DNA of 64,000 nucleotides from Khoudiadiopia massiliensis (GTDB lineage Bacteria; Bacillota; Clostridia; Tissierellales; Peptoniphilaceae): NCBI GenBank assembly GCA_900290095.1, contig OKQS01000002.1, positions 124,001 to 188,000 of the forward strand, read 5' to 3'. Shown piece by piece: positions 1 to 8,971 of this stretch (position 1 is its first letter; each line of letters starts with the position of its first letter). The notes under the pieces were generated by a model. It saw only the letters and a program-made list of their open reading frames with translations, ran no database searches and was not told where the DNA came from. The position numbers and the translations under genes were made by a program.

Positions 1-88
1 TAGACGGTCTGTTTTCCATTTTTCCACCTCACAATCTATTAGCTCTATATACCCAAATGCTGTAAAATACTCTATGGAGGTAAATACT

Positions 89-1078
89 ATGAGTGAATTT
101 CGATACAATCCCCTGCTTGACGATTGGACCATTGTCAACGGTAATAGGCAAAAAAGGCCTGATATGCCCAAGGATTACTGTGCTTTTTGTCCCGGTTCGG
201 GCAAGGTGCCCGACCATTATACTGTTTTGAAGTATGACAATGATTGGCCTTCAATGTCCACCAATCCTGCCGAGCCCGATCCTGTTGCCAATGCTTTCTT
301 CAAGACGACTCCTTCATATGGGAAATGCGAAGTCGTCCTCTATTCTCCAGACCATAATGGATCCCTCAAAGACCTGACGGATGAGGACTTGGACGAGTTG
401 GTTGCCCTGTGGAAGAACCGCTACGAGGAATTGTCATCAGACCCATTAATAAAATACGTTTTATGTTTTGAAAATCGCGGAAAAGAAGTTGGGACGACCC
501 AGCCCCACCCCCACGGGCAAATTTATGCCTATGGCTTTATGCCCTTGCGAATTCGCCTTGAATTGGAAAACTCAAAAAAATATTATGAAGAAAACGGCAT
601 AGGTTTGCTCAATAAGTTAAGGAATGAGGAGCTGGCCTTCAAAAAAAGAATTGTCTTTGAGAATGATGACTTTGTCTGCTTCATTCCCTTCTATACAGAT
701 TGGCCCTACATGGTCTATCTGATGCCCAAAAGCGATAAGATTTCAAGTTTTAAAGATTTCACTCCGGCCCTGTCAAGGTCTTTCGGTCAGAGCCTGAAAG
801 AGGTCCAGGGCATGTATGACAGCCTTTTTGACAGAAATTTCCCATACATGATGGGTATTTATCAGAAGCCCTGCAGTGAGGATGATTTTCCCAATTCTGC
901 AGACTACTATCCTTTTAATGTTAAATTTTTCCCACCTTTAAGAGGAGAAAATTCCATAAAGTGGAACGCTTCCTCCGAGACGGCCGCCTGGGCCAAGACC
1001 AATCCCCGCATTCCCGAAGAATGTGCTCAAGAACTCAGGGCTGCCTATGAAAAATATGTTTCAGAACTAAATAAATAA
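89..1078 (+). CDS. galT: Galactose-1-phosphate uridylyltransferase (GalT, class I)
   Basis: Transfers UMP from UDP-glucose to galactose 1-phosphate, the second step of the cytosolic Leloir pathway. The 329-residue product has the N-terminal zinc-type CAFCPGSGK motif and the nucleophile motif QPHPHGQIYAYGF, whose second histidine forms the uridylyl intermediate. The length fits the family. An in-frame ATG exists at 74, but it overlaps the GGAGG at 76-80; the ATG at 89 has that GGAGG eight bases upstream, so I start there. A TAAAAT at 63-68 could be a -10 box, though no good -35 is visible. Its pathway partner galK lies about 20 kb away, convergent, beyond the accessory island. Identification is firm; the promoter is not. 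Confidence 0.95.
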   Translation: MSEFRYNPLLDDWTIVNGNRQKRPDMPKDYCAFCPGSGKVPDHYTVLKYDNDWPSMSTNPAEPDPVANAFFKTTPSYGKCEVVLYSPDHNGSLKDLTDEDLDELVALWKNRYEELSSDPLIKYVLCFENRGKEVGTTQPHPHGQIYAYGFMPLRIRLELENSKKYYEENGIGLLNKLRNEELAFKKRIVFENDDFVCFIPFYTDWPYMVYLMPKSDKISSFKDFTPALSRSFGQSLKEVQGMYDSLFDRNFPYMMGIYQKPCSEDDFPNSADYYPFNVKFFPPLRGENSIKWNASSETAAWAKTNPRIPEECAQELRAAYEKYVSELNK

Positions 1079-1136
1079 TTTAAACCATATTTGCAACCCT
1101 TACCGTAAGTTTAAAATGGCTGTGTTGATAGGTTTT

Positions 1137-1204
1137 GGTTCTAAAATAAATGGTGTTGGTGGCCGGCTGATCAGAAATGATCAGCCGGTCTTCCGGCACC
1201 TTTT
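1137..1204. repeat. MITE-like inverted repeat after galT, also able to act as terminator
   Basis: The element opens with GGTTCT, then AAATGGTGTTGGTGG, and contains a perfect 11-bp stem (1163-1173 with 1178-1188) closed by a GAAA loop. It ends CCGGCACCTTTT. The same start motif (GGTTCT or GGCTCT followed by about six bases and AAATGGTG) recurs at 57409-57469 and 20908-20936. As RNA the stem would terminate galT transcription. Resemblance to ISL3-family ends is my inference. Confidence 0.5.
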
Positions 1205-1278
1205 AATAACAACAAAAAAAAGACATGAAGACCATTTCGCATTACAATAGTTTCAGCAAAAAAAATAAAGAAAGGACA

Positions 1279-1356
1279 ACAAAACAACATATTTGATACA
1301 TTTTAACGGCACAGCCGCTTAGGGTACGGAACTCATACTCAGGGGTACGAAAACTA
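1279..1356. repeat. Insertion-sequence-like end, copy 1
   Basis: About 78 bases here match 13351-13430 closely and in the same orientation. The shared core includes ATATTTGATACATTTTAACG, then GGC, CCGCTTAGGGTACG and a second GGGTACGAAAA. Repeated GGGTACG units are typical of multi-site transposon ends. No transposase is present. The family is unassigned; IS21-like is only a guess. Confidence 0.5.
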
Positions 1357-1375
1357 ATGCGCTAACCTTAAAACA

Positions 1376-1418
1376 AAAGGGACTGACTGCAAACATGAGC
1401 ATGCAGGAGTCCCCCTTT
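1376..1418 (-). terminator. Terminator of transport cluster A
   Basis: GGGACT-GA-CTGC pairs with GCAG-G-AGTCCC around a short loop. Read on the minus strand the stem is followed by TTTTGTTTT, which fits an intrinsic terminator 40 bases downstream of the last ABC gene of cluster A. On the plus strand it is followed by CTTTT, so it may work both ways. Confidence 0.6.
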
Positions 1419-1456
1419 TCATAATAATTGGAGTTGCTAAATTAAAATAAATTTGT

Positions 1457-3205
1457 TCAACTGAGTTGCCAGTTACTTGTCTTATTGAGTATTTTCTGGA
1501 AATCTTTATATATTCCTTCTTCTTCTATTAACTGCTCATGCGTTCCCTGCTGTACCAGCTTTCCTTGGTCTATAACTAAAATATTGTCAGCGAACTGTAT
1601 TGTGTTTAGCCTATGGGCAATAACGATCAATGTTTTTCCTTTGACCAAGGCGGATATGGCTTGTTGAATTAAATGCTCGTTTTCAGGATCAACACTGGCA
1701 GTTGCTTCATCTAATATAACGATAGGTGCATCTTTTAGTATGGCACGAGCAATGGATAAGCGTTGTTTTTCTCCTCCTGAAAGTGTCGATCCGCCTTCGC
1801 CAAGCATCGTGTTATAGCCGTTTGGTAAATTCTCAATAAATTCATGACAAGCCGCCTTTTTAGCAGCTTCTTTAATCTCCTCGATGCTGGCTTCCGGTCT
1901 GCCGAAACGAATGTTGTTCAATATCGTGTCATGAAACAGATAGACATGCTGAAAAACGATCGAAATATATCGCAGCAGAGTATTACAAGTCATTTCCCTG
2001 ATATCATGTCCATCGATAGAAATAGACCCATGATTGACATCATAGAATCTGGCAAGCAAATTACAGAGCGTTGTTTTACCGGAACCGGAGGGTCCCACGA
2101 TGGCTAAAGTTGAATTTTCGGGAAGAGAAAAGCTCACATTCTCGATAACATTTTTGTGATCGTAAGCGAAGGATACGTTCTGATAAGAAATGTCAAATTT
2201 GTTTAAAACAATGTCTTTTGAATCCTCGTCGATATAGTTTGCCGTCTTAATTGTTTGAAGTTTGTCCAGCGCTGCTCGCATCATTTCCAAGGTGTGAGAA
2301 GCAGTAGTTACCGTTTCCAAACGAGCAAACATAACAAATGAAAAGATCACTATCATGAGCATGATAGGCAGAGAAATTTCACCGTGAATGGTTTGAAGGC
2401 ATACCATAAAAGCGATTGCTACGGAGGTCAATTTTAGGCTTAACTGATAAAGACCGTGCGTCCACATGTAATCATTTTCTATTTTGATGTTGATGTCACG
2501 TTGATCGGAAAAAGATTTTTGTAGTTCCGCAACGGCGCTTCCTGTTCTCCCATACGATTTAATAACCGTTATTCCACGGATAAATTGGAGTGTTGCGTTA
2601 ATCATGCCATCATTGGCTTTCTGGCGAACCGCTGTGTTTGCCCGGCTATCTTTCACCAGTCGGCGCTGGAAAAATGCAGAGCATAATACACCCACTAAAG
2701 CAACAGTTGCCACTTTCCATGAGAAAAAAAGGATGCATAGAATCATGGCAAGAGTCTGCAAATAAGCTCCGATAACCGTATCCGTCATCTTCATGGCATA
2801 CAATTCCAAAGTAGATAAGTCGGTTGTAACTGCTCCCGCAATTTCACCGGTCTTGTGACGATCAAAAAAGCCAAGGGAAACTCGCTTTAATATATCGCCT
2901 ATCTCGATGCGCTCCTCGGCTGTTTTTTCATAAGCAATGCTTTCTTGAAAAACAGCCCGCAGATAGGAGAAGAAGAAACGACCTAAAACACAGAAAACCA
3001 TAAACAAAAGCGCCCATAAAGCTTCCTTTGTGTGCAAACTCCTGAGCCCTGCCGTATCCTGTAGCATAAGGTTCAGAACATAAGCCGCTCCCATCAAGGG
3101 AAAAGCAATAAAGAAATTCTCTAATAATGACCAGACGATGCCCCAGTAAAATCTTTTTTTATAAGAACCTGTCCAATCAACGATACGTTTGATCATGGTA
3201 AACAT
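1457..3205 (-). CDS. Half-size ABC transporter, exporter fold, YbtQ-like (cluster A, second)
   Basis: A 582-residue half transporter with an N-terminal six-helix membrane domain (about residues 1-320) and a C-terminal ATPase. Walker A is GPSGSGKTT, the signature is LSGGEKQR, Walker B is IVILDEAT and the switch histidine is in VIAHRL, so the ATPase looks intact. The ATG follows the TAA of the preceding ABC gene without a gap, so the two are coupled and probably form a heterodimer. Half transporters next to a second half and an ECF system, under an AraC regulator, recall YbtP/YbtQ siderophore importers, which have exporter folds but import. The substrate is not shown by sequence; a drug or peptide exporter is the alternative. 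Confidence 0.85.
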   Translation of the reverse strand: MFTMIKRIVDWTGSYKKRFYWGIVWSLLENFFIAFPLMGAAYVLNLMLQDTAGLRSLHTKEALWALLFMVFCVLGRFFFSYLRAVFQESIAYEKTAEERIEIGDILKRVSLGFFDRHKTGEIAGAVTTDLSTLELYAMKMTDTVIGAYLQTLAMILCILFFSWKVATVALVGVLCSAFFQRRLVKDSRANTAVRQKANDGMINATLQFIRGITVIKSYGRTGSAVAELQKSFSDQRDINIKIENDYMWTHGLYQLSLKLTSVAIAFMVCLQTIHGEISLPIMLMIVIFSFVMFARLETVTTASHTLEMMRAALDKLQTIKTANYIDEDSKDIVLNKFDISYQNVSFAYDHKNVIENVSFSLPENSTLAIVGPSGSGKTTLCNLLARFYDVNHGSISIDGHDIREMTCNTLLRYISIVFQHVYLFHDTILNNIRFGRPEASIEEIKEAAKKAACHEFIENLPNGYNTMLGEGGSTLSGGEKQRLSIARAILKDAPIVILDEATASVDPENEHLIQQAISALVKGKTLIVIAHRLNTIQFADNILVIDQGKLVQQGTHEQLIEEEGIYKDFQKILNKTSNWQLS

Positions 3206-4993
3206 TTATTTATCCGCTCCTTTCTCTTGATTGGATGCCGCCCATGCTTTGGCACCAACATGTGCTTCCCACATGGAGCGGTAAAGGGGGCAAGCCTTCA
3301 GAAGTTCATCCTGCGTTCCTTCCGCCACTTTTGTGCCTTCCTGCAAAACAACGATTTTGTCGGCATTTTTTATCGTAGAAAGCCTATGGGCAATCACTAA
3401 CAGCGTCTTGCCATGCGTTAATTCATTAATCGATTTTTGGAGTTGAAGTTCATTTTCCGGATCAGTAAATGCGGTTGCTTCATCCAAAACAACGATAGGG
3501 GCATCTTTTAGTATTGCCCTGGCAATCGCTATACGCTGTTTTTCACCGCCCGATAGTTTATCCCCCGCTTCTCCAGCCGGCGTGTCCCAACCTTGTTCTA
3601 AACGTGAAATAAACTCTTCGCATTGTGCCATATGAGCAGCCTGAAACACCTCTTCTTTTGTTGCAGCCGGATTGCCTACGCGGATATTTTCAAAAAGGGA
3701 CATATTGAAAAGAAAAGTATCCTGAGAAACATAGCTGATGAGTCCTGAGAGCTGTCCAAGTGGCAAAGAGCGTATATCCTTTCCTCCGATACAAATACAT
3801 CCCTGATTCACATCCCAAAAACGCAAAAGTAATCGAGATAAGGTAGATTTTCCTCCGCCGGAAGGACCTACCAAAGCTGCGAAAGATTCCTCGGGTATTT
3901 CTAAAGAAAAATCTTTAACGACAGGTGCTTGAGCCTCTTCATAAGAAAATGTGACATCCTTATATGAAATGTCATAACCGGACAGTTCTTTCGACTCTTT
4001 TTCTTCCGGAAGCTCTTGCAAGTCTAAGATTTTCTGAACATCCAGCAGAGCGTATTCAATGGATTTATAGCTGTTGACAGCTGTCGTAAAGTATGAAACG
4101 GGGCCTACCAGACTTAAGGAAAGGATGATGGTAAGCGTTAGTTCAGCAGGTGTTAGATTTCCTGTAGCATAAAGCAAGATGCCTGCCGGAAGAATGCCTA
4201 ACAGTGTGCTCGGCAGTATCGCCGCTGCAAAATTCATCAGCGGCCAAGTGGAGCGAAACCAATCTAAAGTAAAATCTTTAAAGGACGTGATCGCATTCGT
4301 ATATTTTTTATAGGATTTACTGGATTGATTAAAAGCCTTGACAACTTCAATGCCTTCCACATATTCCACAATCACACTGTCCACTTTTTTAGAAGCTTTC
4401 ATATAGCTGTCATATTTGCTGTTAAATGTCTTCATGACGATCGCATAGGCGAGCACGCCAAAAGGAATGCAGGCAACAGATGCCAATGCGACTTTCCAAT
4501 TCCATACCAGCATGAAAATAAATACGATAACAGGAAAAATCAGATTCGATAAGCCTTCCGGTATCAAGTGTGCCAAAGGTAATTCAATCGTTTCTACACG
4601 GTCAACAATAATGCTCTTGAGTTCACCGGCGGTTTTTCCTGTTACAGTTCCAAGCGGCAATCGCATTAATTTATCGGTCAGTCGGCTTCGTATATTTTTA
4701 AGAATATGGTAGGCGGCATGATGAGACCGATTCGTTGAGATTGTGTGAAACAGGACTTTAAGGCCATATCCTGCGACGCACAAAAGGAACCAAGGGACAA
4801 GTGAATGCACAGAAATTTGACTGCTATCTTGTACTTTTGAAAAAAACACAAGCAGGACTTGATAGATCCCAAAATAAGGCAAAAAACCACAGAAAACGCT
4901 TAGCACGGCAAATAGAATAGATATTATAAACTGTGGTTTCGCACTGTCTGCAAAAGACAGAACAATCGGCAATATTCTTTTTTTGCTTTTCAA
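3206..4993 (-). CDS. Half-size ABC transporter, exporter fold, YbtP-like (cluster A, first)
   Basis: A 595-residue partner of the next gene. Membrane domain about residues 15-330, ATPase about 340-575 with Walker A GPSGGGKST, signature LSGGEKQR, Walker B IVVLDEAT and IAHRLS. The membrane domain segment ELPLAHLIPE is shared with the cluster B protein at 14311 (TTLAHLIPE), marking these as counterparts. The start is a TTG with GAGGTG eight bases upstream. That GAGGTG lies inside one arm of a 74-nt inverted repeat (5001-5074), so translation or transcription may be controlled there. The role is inferred as one half of a chelate importer; the substrate is unknown. Confidence 0.85.
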   Translation of the reverse strand: MKSKKRILPIVLSFADSAKPQFIISILFAVLSVFCGFLPYFGIYQVLLVFFSKVQDSSQISVHSLVPWFLLCVAGYGLKVLFHTISTNRSHHAAYHILKNIRSRLTDKLMRLPLGTVTGKTAGELKSIIVDRVETIELPLAHLIPEGLSNLIFPVIVFIFMLVWNWKVALASVACIPFGVLAYAIVMKTFNSKYDSYMKASKKVDSVIVEYVEGIEVVKAFNQSSKSYKKYTNAITSFKDFTLDWFRSTWPLMNFAAAILPSTLLGILPAGILLYATGNLTPAELTLTIILSLSLVGPVSYFTTAVNSYKSIEYALLDVQKILDLQELPEEKESKELSGYDISYKDVTFSYEEAQAPVVKDFSLEIPEESFAALVGPSGGGKSTLSRLLLRFWDVNQGCICIGGKDIRSLPLGQLSGLISYVSQDTFLFNMSLFENIRVGNPAATKEEVFQAAHMAQCEEFISRLEQGWDTPAGEAGDKLSGGEKQRIAIARAILKDAPIVVLDEATAFTDPENELQLQKSINELTHGKTLLVIAHRLSTIKNADKIVVLQEGTKVAEGTQDELLKACPLYRSMWEAHVGAKAWAASNQEKGADK

Positions 4994-5000
4994 AATAAAA

Positions 5001-5074
5001 ACACCTCATTTCTAAACTGTTTTGGTCGAAGAGAATTCAATGTATTCTCTAAAACAGTTTATGAAATAAGGTGT
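5001..5074. promoter_or_regulatory. Long inverted repeat covering the RBS of the first ABC gene
   Basis: Arms ACACCT/AGGTGT, ATTTC/GAAAT and TAAACTGTTTT/AAAACAGTTTA (5013-5023 with 5051-5061) line up with one mismatch and one extra base. They enclose an inner 7-bp stem (5030-5036 with 5044-5050). The minus-strand ribosome binding site GAGGTG of the gene at 4993 is in the outer arm. It could be an RNA switch hiding the site, or a DNA operator for the AraC protein encoded just upstream. Confidence 0.6.
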
Positions 5075-5110
5075 GGTCCGTTCCACCCTCTAATGGGAAA
5101 ACAGCCCCGT

Positions 5111-6073
5111 TCAGACAAGAGTTTTTCTATAGTCTCGTGGCGTTAATCCACGAAGGGACTTGAAGGCAGCTGAAAACTTGGATGGGTTTTGGTAGCCTAA
5201 ATCATTCGCAATTTCAAGTATGCTCTTCGATGAGTCTTGTAAGAGCAAAGCCGCTGCATTAACGCGATACTCTTTCATATAGGCATAAATCGATTTTCCA
5301 TAAATAATTTTGAATGCTTTTTTCATAGATGTGAGTGGCATATCAATGAAACTCGAACATTCGGTTAACGTATAAAATCGGTCAAGATGTGAAGTCAACC
5401 TTTTTTCCAAAGATTTGATCTTAGTTACTTGGGCGAAATTTAAAAAGTCGTTTTGTTGTTTTGCCAAAGAAATATCCATACCATCCAAATAAAGAATAAG
5501 CTCTAATACCTTAATTTTCAGATAAGGAACTCTATCTTTTTCAGGAATTTGATAAATTTCGGCTAAGATATGGTTCGTTTGTGGATTGGAACGCATAATA
5601 AAGGTTTCATAGCCTTTTGATGTTCTACAGAATTTGTTTTTCAAATTTTTCGCATCAACAGGAAATCCGTTTAATAATGTCCTTATCGTTTCAGAACCCT
5701 GCGGAAAGAGAATGCTGATTGTGATTCCATGATAGTGTTTAAGTGGAAAGTAAAACTCTCCGCAATGCTGGGTGCGTACTTCCATCTGCAAATCACCGGC
5801 ACTGATATAAGTGTACTTTTCCGGATGAATGCTATTTTCTATTCTTCCTTCTTTACAGTAATCAATGGTGAACATCGATTGATGTGGCTTGAAAGCTGAG
5901 TAACAAGTTTTGAGATGAAAGTCATTAAAAAGTACAAAGACGCCTTCGAAAAGGGAGTAGCAAGTCATCGTCCCCGAGCCGGTTTCATCATGCAAAAAAA
6001 AGATAGAACTGCCATCTTCTCGTTTCTGCATTTTGATATTATCTCCCATATTGCCTAAGGCGTTCATTGTCAT
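5111..6073 (-). CDS. AraC-family transcriptional regulator (cluster A)
   Basis: A 320-residue protein with a divergent N-terminal sensor region and a C-terminal double helix-turn-helix domain. The last 60 residues hold IYAYMKEYRVNAAALLL, ILEIANDLGYQNPSKFSAAF and TPRDYRKTL, the family hallmark. It starts four bases inside the EcfA gene (ATGA overlap), so it is co-transcribed with the ECF genes, and it ends 37 bases before the long inverted repeat upstream of the ABC pair. Family and layout resemble YbtA, the AraC-type activator of yersiniabactin genes, which senses the siderophore. That it activates the ABC pair from the inverted repeat is inference. Confidence 0.85.
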   Translation of the reverse strand: MTMNALGNMGDNIKMQKREDGSSIFFLHDETGSGTMTCYSLFEGVFVLFNDFHLKTCYSAFKPHQSMFTIDYCKEGRIENSIHPEKYTYISAGDLQMEVRTQHCGEFYFPLKHYHGITISILFPQGSETIRTLLNGFPVDAKNLKNKFCRTSKGYETFIMRSNPQTNHILAEIYQIPEKDRVPYLKIKVLELILYLDGMDISLAKQQNDFLNFAQVTKIKSLEKRLTSHLDRFYTLTECSSFIDMPLTSMKKAFKIIYGKSIYAYMKEYRVNAAALLLQDSSKSILEIANDLGYQNPSKFSAAFKSLRGLTPRDYRKTLV

Positions 6074-7539
6074 GAAACCTCCTCTCTAAAAAAATTCTGC
6101 AATTTCTGTACTGTCGTCTGGTTCAAATCATATTGCTCCTTAATCTGCCCATCTTTCATTTCAACAATATGCTGACAGGCAAGAGCGATAAACTCCGGAT
6201 CATGAGTAATAATTAAGCATGTTTTTCCTAAAAGAATTATTCTCTTTATAATTTGTGCAAAACGCTGCATGTTTTCCAAATCAAGACCACTTGTCGGCTC
6301 ATCAAAGATTAAAACATCTCGATTGCTCATCAGAGCGGAGGCTACTGCAACACGCTGCTTTTGCCCTCCTGAAAGAGACATGGGATGTTCATCTTTAAAG
6401 CCATCCAGATGGAGTTCTTGGAGTATTGCCTCAGCTGCAGAATGATTTTCTTCTTCCTGAGAAATCAAAAGCTCTTCCATAACCGTTTCTGTAAACAACT
6501 GATGATTCACTTCCTGTTGCACAAGATAGGTCAGATCACGTCTTTTTTTAGGTGGAAAAGTCTTGTTTTTATAGATCAGTTTGCTTTTATCTTTTTTCGC
6601 CAGTCCGCAAAGAAGTTTGGCAAAAGTGGACTTGCCGGCACCGTTTGAACCTATGAGAGCTGTTGCCCTTCCCAGAGGAAGTTGAAACTTCGGAATATTC
6701 AATACGCTTTGCGTATTGTGGTAGGAAAAATTCACATCGTAAAGCTCTAAAAAATCTTTCGTCGGCGATAATGGATCGGAAGCTCCAAATGAAAGCTGTT
6801 TTATGTCCGGAATACGTATCCCATGCGTTTCATAAAACGAACTCGGTAACTCGAAAAAGTTAACGCCTTGATAGTCTCCGATCATCTCGCCGGCATCAAG
6901 CAATATCACACGATCCACTAAATTTTTTAAATAATGGATGCGATGCTCGGCAATAACGATTGTTTTTCCCTCATCTTTCCAAAATTGTATCATCCATTGC
7001 AAATTTGCGATAGCGGAAAAATCAAGATTAGCACTGGGCTCATCCATAAGAACAAGATTGGGAGAAAGCACAGCCACAGAGGCACAAGCAATTTTTTGTT
7101 TTTCTCCGGAAGAAAGATGAAACAAACTCTTTCCCATCAATCTCTCAATATGCAAAGAGGATACGATTTTGTTAAAGCGCAATCGAATATCTTCTTTTGA
7201 CATACCTAAATTTTCACAGGCAAAAACCAGTTCACTATCCGTATCTACATTAAAAAACTGGCTGCGGGGATTTTGAAATACGCAGCCAACAATCGGTGCG
7301 AGTTCATACAGAGCAAGCGTTTGTGGACTTTTACCAAAAACAGATACACTTCCCAAACTTTTCCCTTCATAGTAATGAGGAATAAGTCCATTTAAAGCTC
7401 GTATTATGGTCGTCTTACCACATCCGGACATTCCCGTTAAAAGAACGCATTGACCGTCAGGGATTCTCAGATTGATATTTTTAAGTGTACTTTGGCCAGA
7501 GGATGTATAGGAAAAAGAAAAATTTCTTATTTCTATCAT
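6070..7539 (-). CDS. Energy-coupling factor ATPase, two ABC domains in one chain (EcfA-EcfA', cluster A)
   Basis: A 489-residue fusion of two ATPase domains, the power unit of an energy-coupling-factor importer. Domain 1 (about 1-235) has GMSGCGKTT, LSSGEKQK and VLMDEPSANLD; domain 2 (about 260-489) has GSNGAGKST, LSGGQKQR and VLIFDEPTSGLD. Both look active, although the first signature is LSSGE rather than LSGGE. The start overlaps the EcfT stop (ATGA), and the stop overlaps the AraC start, indicating tight coupling. It would sit on the cytosolic face bound to EcfT. Same gene order as in cluster B. Confidence 0.9.
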   Translation of the reverse strand: MIEIRNFSFSYTSSGQSTLKNINLRIPDGQCVLLTGMSGCGKTTIIRALNGLIPHYYEGKSLGSVSVFGKSPQTLALYELAPIVGCVFQNPRSQFFNVDTDSELVFACENLGMSKEDIRLRFNKIVSSLHIERLMGKSLFHLSSGEKQKIACASVAVLSPNLVLMDEPSANLDFSAIANLQWMIQFWKDEGKTIVIAEHRIHYLKNLVDRVILLDAGEMIGDYQGVNFFELPSSFYETHGIRIPDIKQLSFGASDPLSPTKDFLELYDVNFSYHNTQSVLNIPKFQLPLGRATALIGSNGAGKSTFAKLLCGLAKKDKSKLIYKNKTFPPKKRRDLTYLVQQEVNHQLFTETVMEELLISQEEENHSAAEAILQELHLDGFKDEHPMSLSGGQKQRVAVASALMSNRDVLIFDEPTSGLDLENMQRFAQIIKRIILLGKTCLIITHDPEFIALACQHIVEMKDGQIKEQYDLNQTTVQKLQNFFREEVS

Positions 7540-8264
7540 GACGAACCTCCGATCTTATAAAAGATAAGTACACACAAGCTAACCAGGCAAAGCATCAGAA
7601 AGAGTATATCCTGCAAATGGAATCCAATTTTACAGACATTGGTGCGCCTAATCGGCGCACCTAAGCCACGTGTTAAAGCAGATGCGGAAAGTTCGTCACC
7701 GATTTTTACGCAGGACACCATCAGCGGAACCAGACGATATTCCACAGTTTTCCACGGTTTTGAACCACCTAAAGAGATGCCTCTCATTTTCATTGCATCG
7801 GCTATGGCGTGATACTCCTCCAAGATGGTAGGAAAAAAGCGAAAAACAACGGAAAGTGGAATTGTAATCTGGGTAGGAACACGCATGCGTTCCATTGCTG
7901 CCATAAACTCGCTGATTTTCGTTGAGCTGAGCAAATAGGCACCCATGGCAAGCCCCGGCATCATGCGAACAAAAATACCGCAAAAAGCCACCAACAGAAA
8001 ACTTAAAAATCCGGTAACGAGCGGCAAAAGATATATCTGCCCTACATAGGCCGCTATGAATAAAATGGCATATATGGCGGCATATTTCCACTTGCTTTCA
8101 ATAAGAAACAGTATAAAGGGAACGGATATAAGGAGTATTCGAATCGGAGCCAGCCAATATCCATGTCCTCCTCCCACAACGACAGCAGCGATGGTAAAGA
8201 CAAGAAGTGTTTTTGTTCGAGGATCAAGAAATTCTTTTTTTGATCGCGTTTGAATAGGTTGCAT
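7536..8264 (-). CDS. ECF transporter transmembrane coupling protein EcfT (cluster A)
   Basis: A 242-residue membrane protein with about five to six helices. It carries the two short arginine-containing cytoplasmic motifs of EcfT proteins, seen as MKMRGISLGG and LTRGLGAPIRR, which touch the ATPases. It starts six bases after the S-component stop without a clear ribosome binding site of its own and overlaps the ATPase start, so it is probably translated by coupling. Such a dedicated EcfT means a group I ECF module with its own S component rather than a shared energizer. Confidence 0.85.
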   Translation of the reverse strand: MQPIQTRSKKEFLDPRTKTLLVFTIAAVVVGGGHGYWLAPIRILLISVPFILFLIESKWKYAAIYAILFIAAYVGQIYLLPLVTGFLSFLLVAFCGIFVRMMPGLAMGAYLLSSTKISEFMAAMERMRVPTQITIPLSVVFRFFPTILEEYHAIADAMKMRGISLGGSKPWKTVEYRLVPLMVSCVKIGDELSASALTRGLGAPIRRTNVCKIGFHLQDILFLMLCLVSLCVLIFYKIGGSS

Positions 8265-8270
8265 GATGGA

Positions 8271-8861
8271 TTAGACAATCCCGGCGCGTTCGAACTGCTT
8301 TTTTAGAAGGGAACGTCCAATCAAAGCACCAAGGATGCCCGCGATAAATATGCCTACAAGTAATGGGATCAAACTCCAGTCCGGAATAAGCTTCATAAGT
8401 GCATCCGCATAGGCCTTTCCGTAACCGCCTTGTGCTAAATTTTGATAATAAGCATCACGGCTAATAACAATAGGAATATAGTTGCCGATCAGCCATATTG
8501 AAAAAATACCTTTGCTGAGAATTACTTTTTTTGCACTGGCATAATCCGAGGATTTTAATAACAAATCCGCTAAAAGGCCCGCGATAAGTCCGGTGAAGGG
8601 TGCATATACGCCCATTCCCATGACCCCGATTAGTAGTCCAAGCAAAAATCCCATAATGGTTATAAGCCCAAACTTTTTCGTTTTGCTCACAAACAACACA
8701 TACGGAATACCGTCAATAAGCGGCACGATGATGCTTAAAAGCGGAATAAATATTGGCATGTAACCCAGCATTGCTACTGCCATGCAAAGAGTAAACATAA
8801 TGGCAGTAAAAATACCTGTGGTGATCAAATCTTTTGCTTTAATTCCATATGATTTTTTCAT
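8271..8861 (-). CDS. ECF transporter S component, MptD/Trep_Strep type (cluster A)
   Basis: A 196-residue integral membrane protein with about five to six helices and a basic N-terminus, first gene of cluster A. It resembles the family annotated as MptD-like or TIGR02185 (Trep_Strep), putative substrate-binding subunits of ECF importers; substrate unproven. The ATG at 8861 is chosen over 8876 because TGGAGG stands nine bases before it and overlaps the longer reading. A possible iron box (8881-8899) and promoter lie directly upstream. Its counterpart at 17843 is clearly more diverged than the ATPases are. Confidence 0.75.
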   Translation of the reverse strand: MKKSYGIKAKDLITTGIFTAIMFTLCMAVAMLGYMPIFIPLLSIIVPLIDGIPYVLFVSKTKKFGLITIMGFLLGLLIGVMGMGVYAPFTGLIAGLLADLLLKSSDYASAKKVILSKGIFSIWLIGNYIPIVISRDAYYQNLAQGGYGKAYADALMKLIPDWSLIPLLVGIFIAGILGALIGRSLLKKQFERAGIV

Positions 8862-8880
8862 ACGATTAACCTCCATTGAG

Positions 8881-8899
8881 TTAGAATAAGCTAACTTAG
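8881..8899 (-). promoter_or_regulatory. Possible DtxR/IdeR-type iron box upstream of cluster A
   Basis: TTAGAATAAGCTAACTTAG matches 14 of 19 positions of the DtxR consensus as I remember it (TTAGGTTAGSCTAACCTAA). It lies just downstream of a candidate promoter, TTGAAT (8932-8937) and TTTAAT (8908-8913) with an 18-base spacer on the minus strand, so bound repressor would block the start of transcription. Confidence 0.35.
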
Positions 8900-8971
8900 C
8901 ACATTTAATTAAACCTCTTTAAGGGCATTTCATTCAACCCCGATTAAAATAAAAAGCTCCATTCGGACATT

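Noticed and set aside
1279-1356. A CRISPR-type or tandem repeat because of GGGTACG units
   Set aside because: Only two or three short units per copy, with no regular spacers; the pattern fits a transposon end better.
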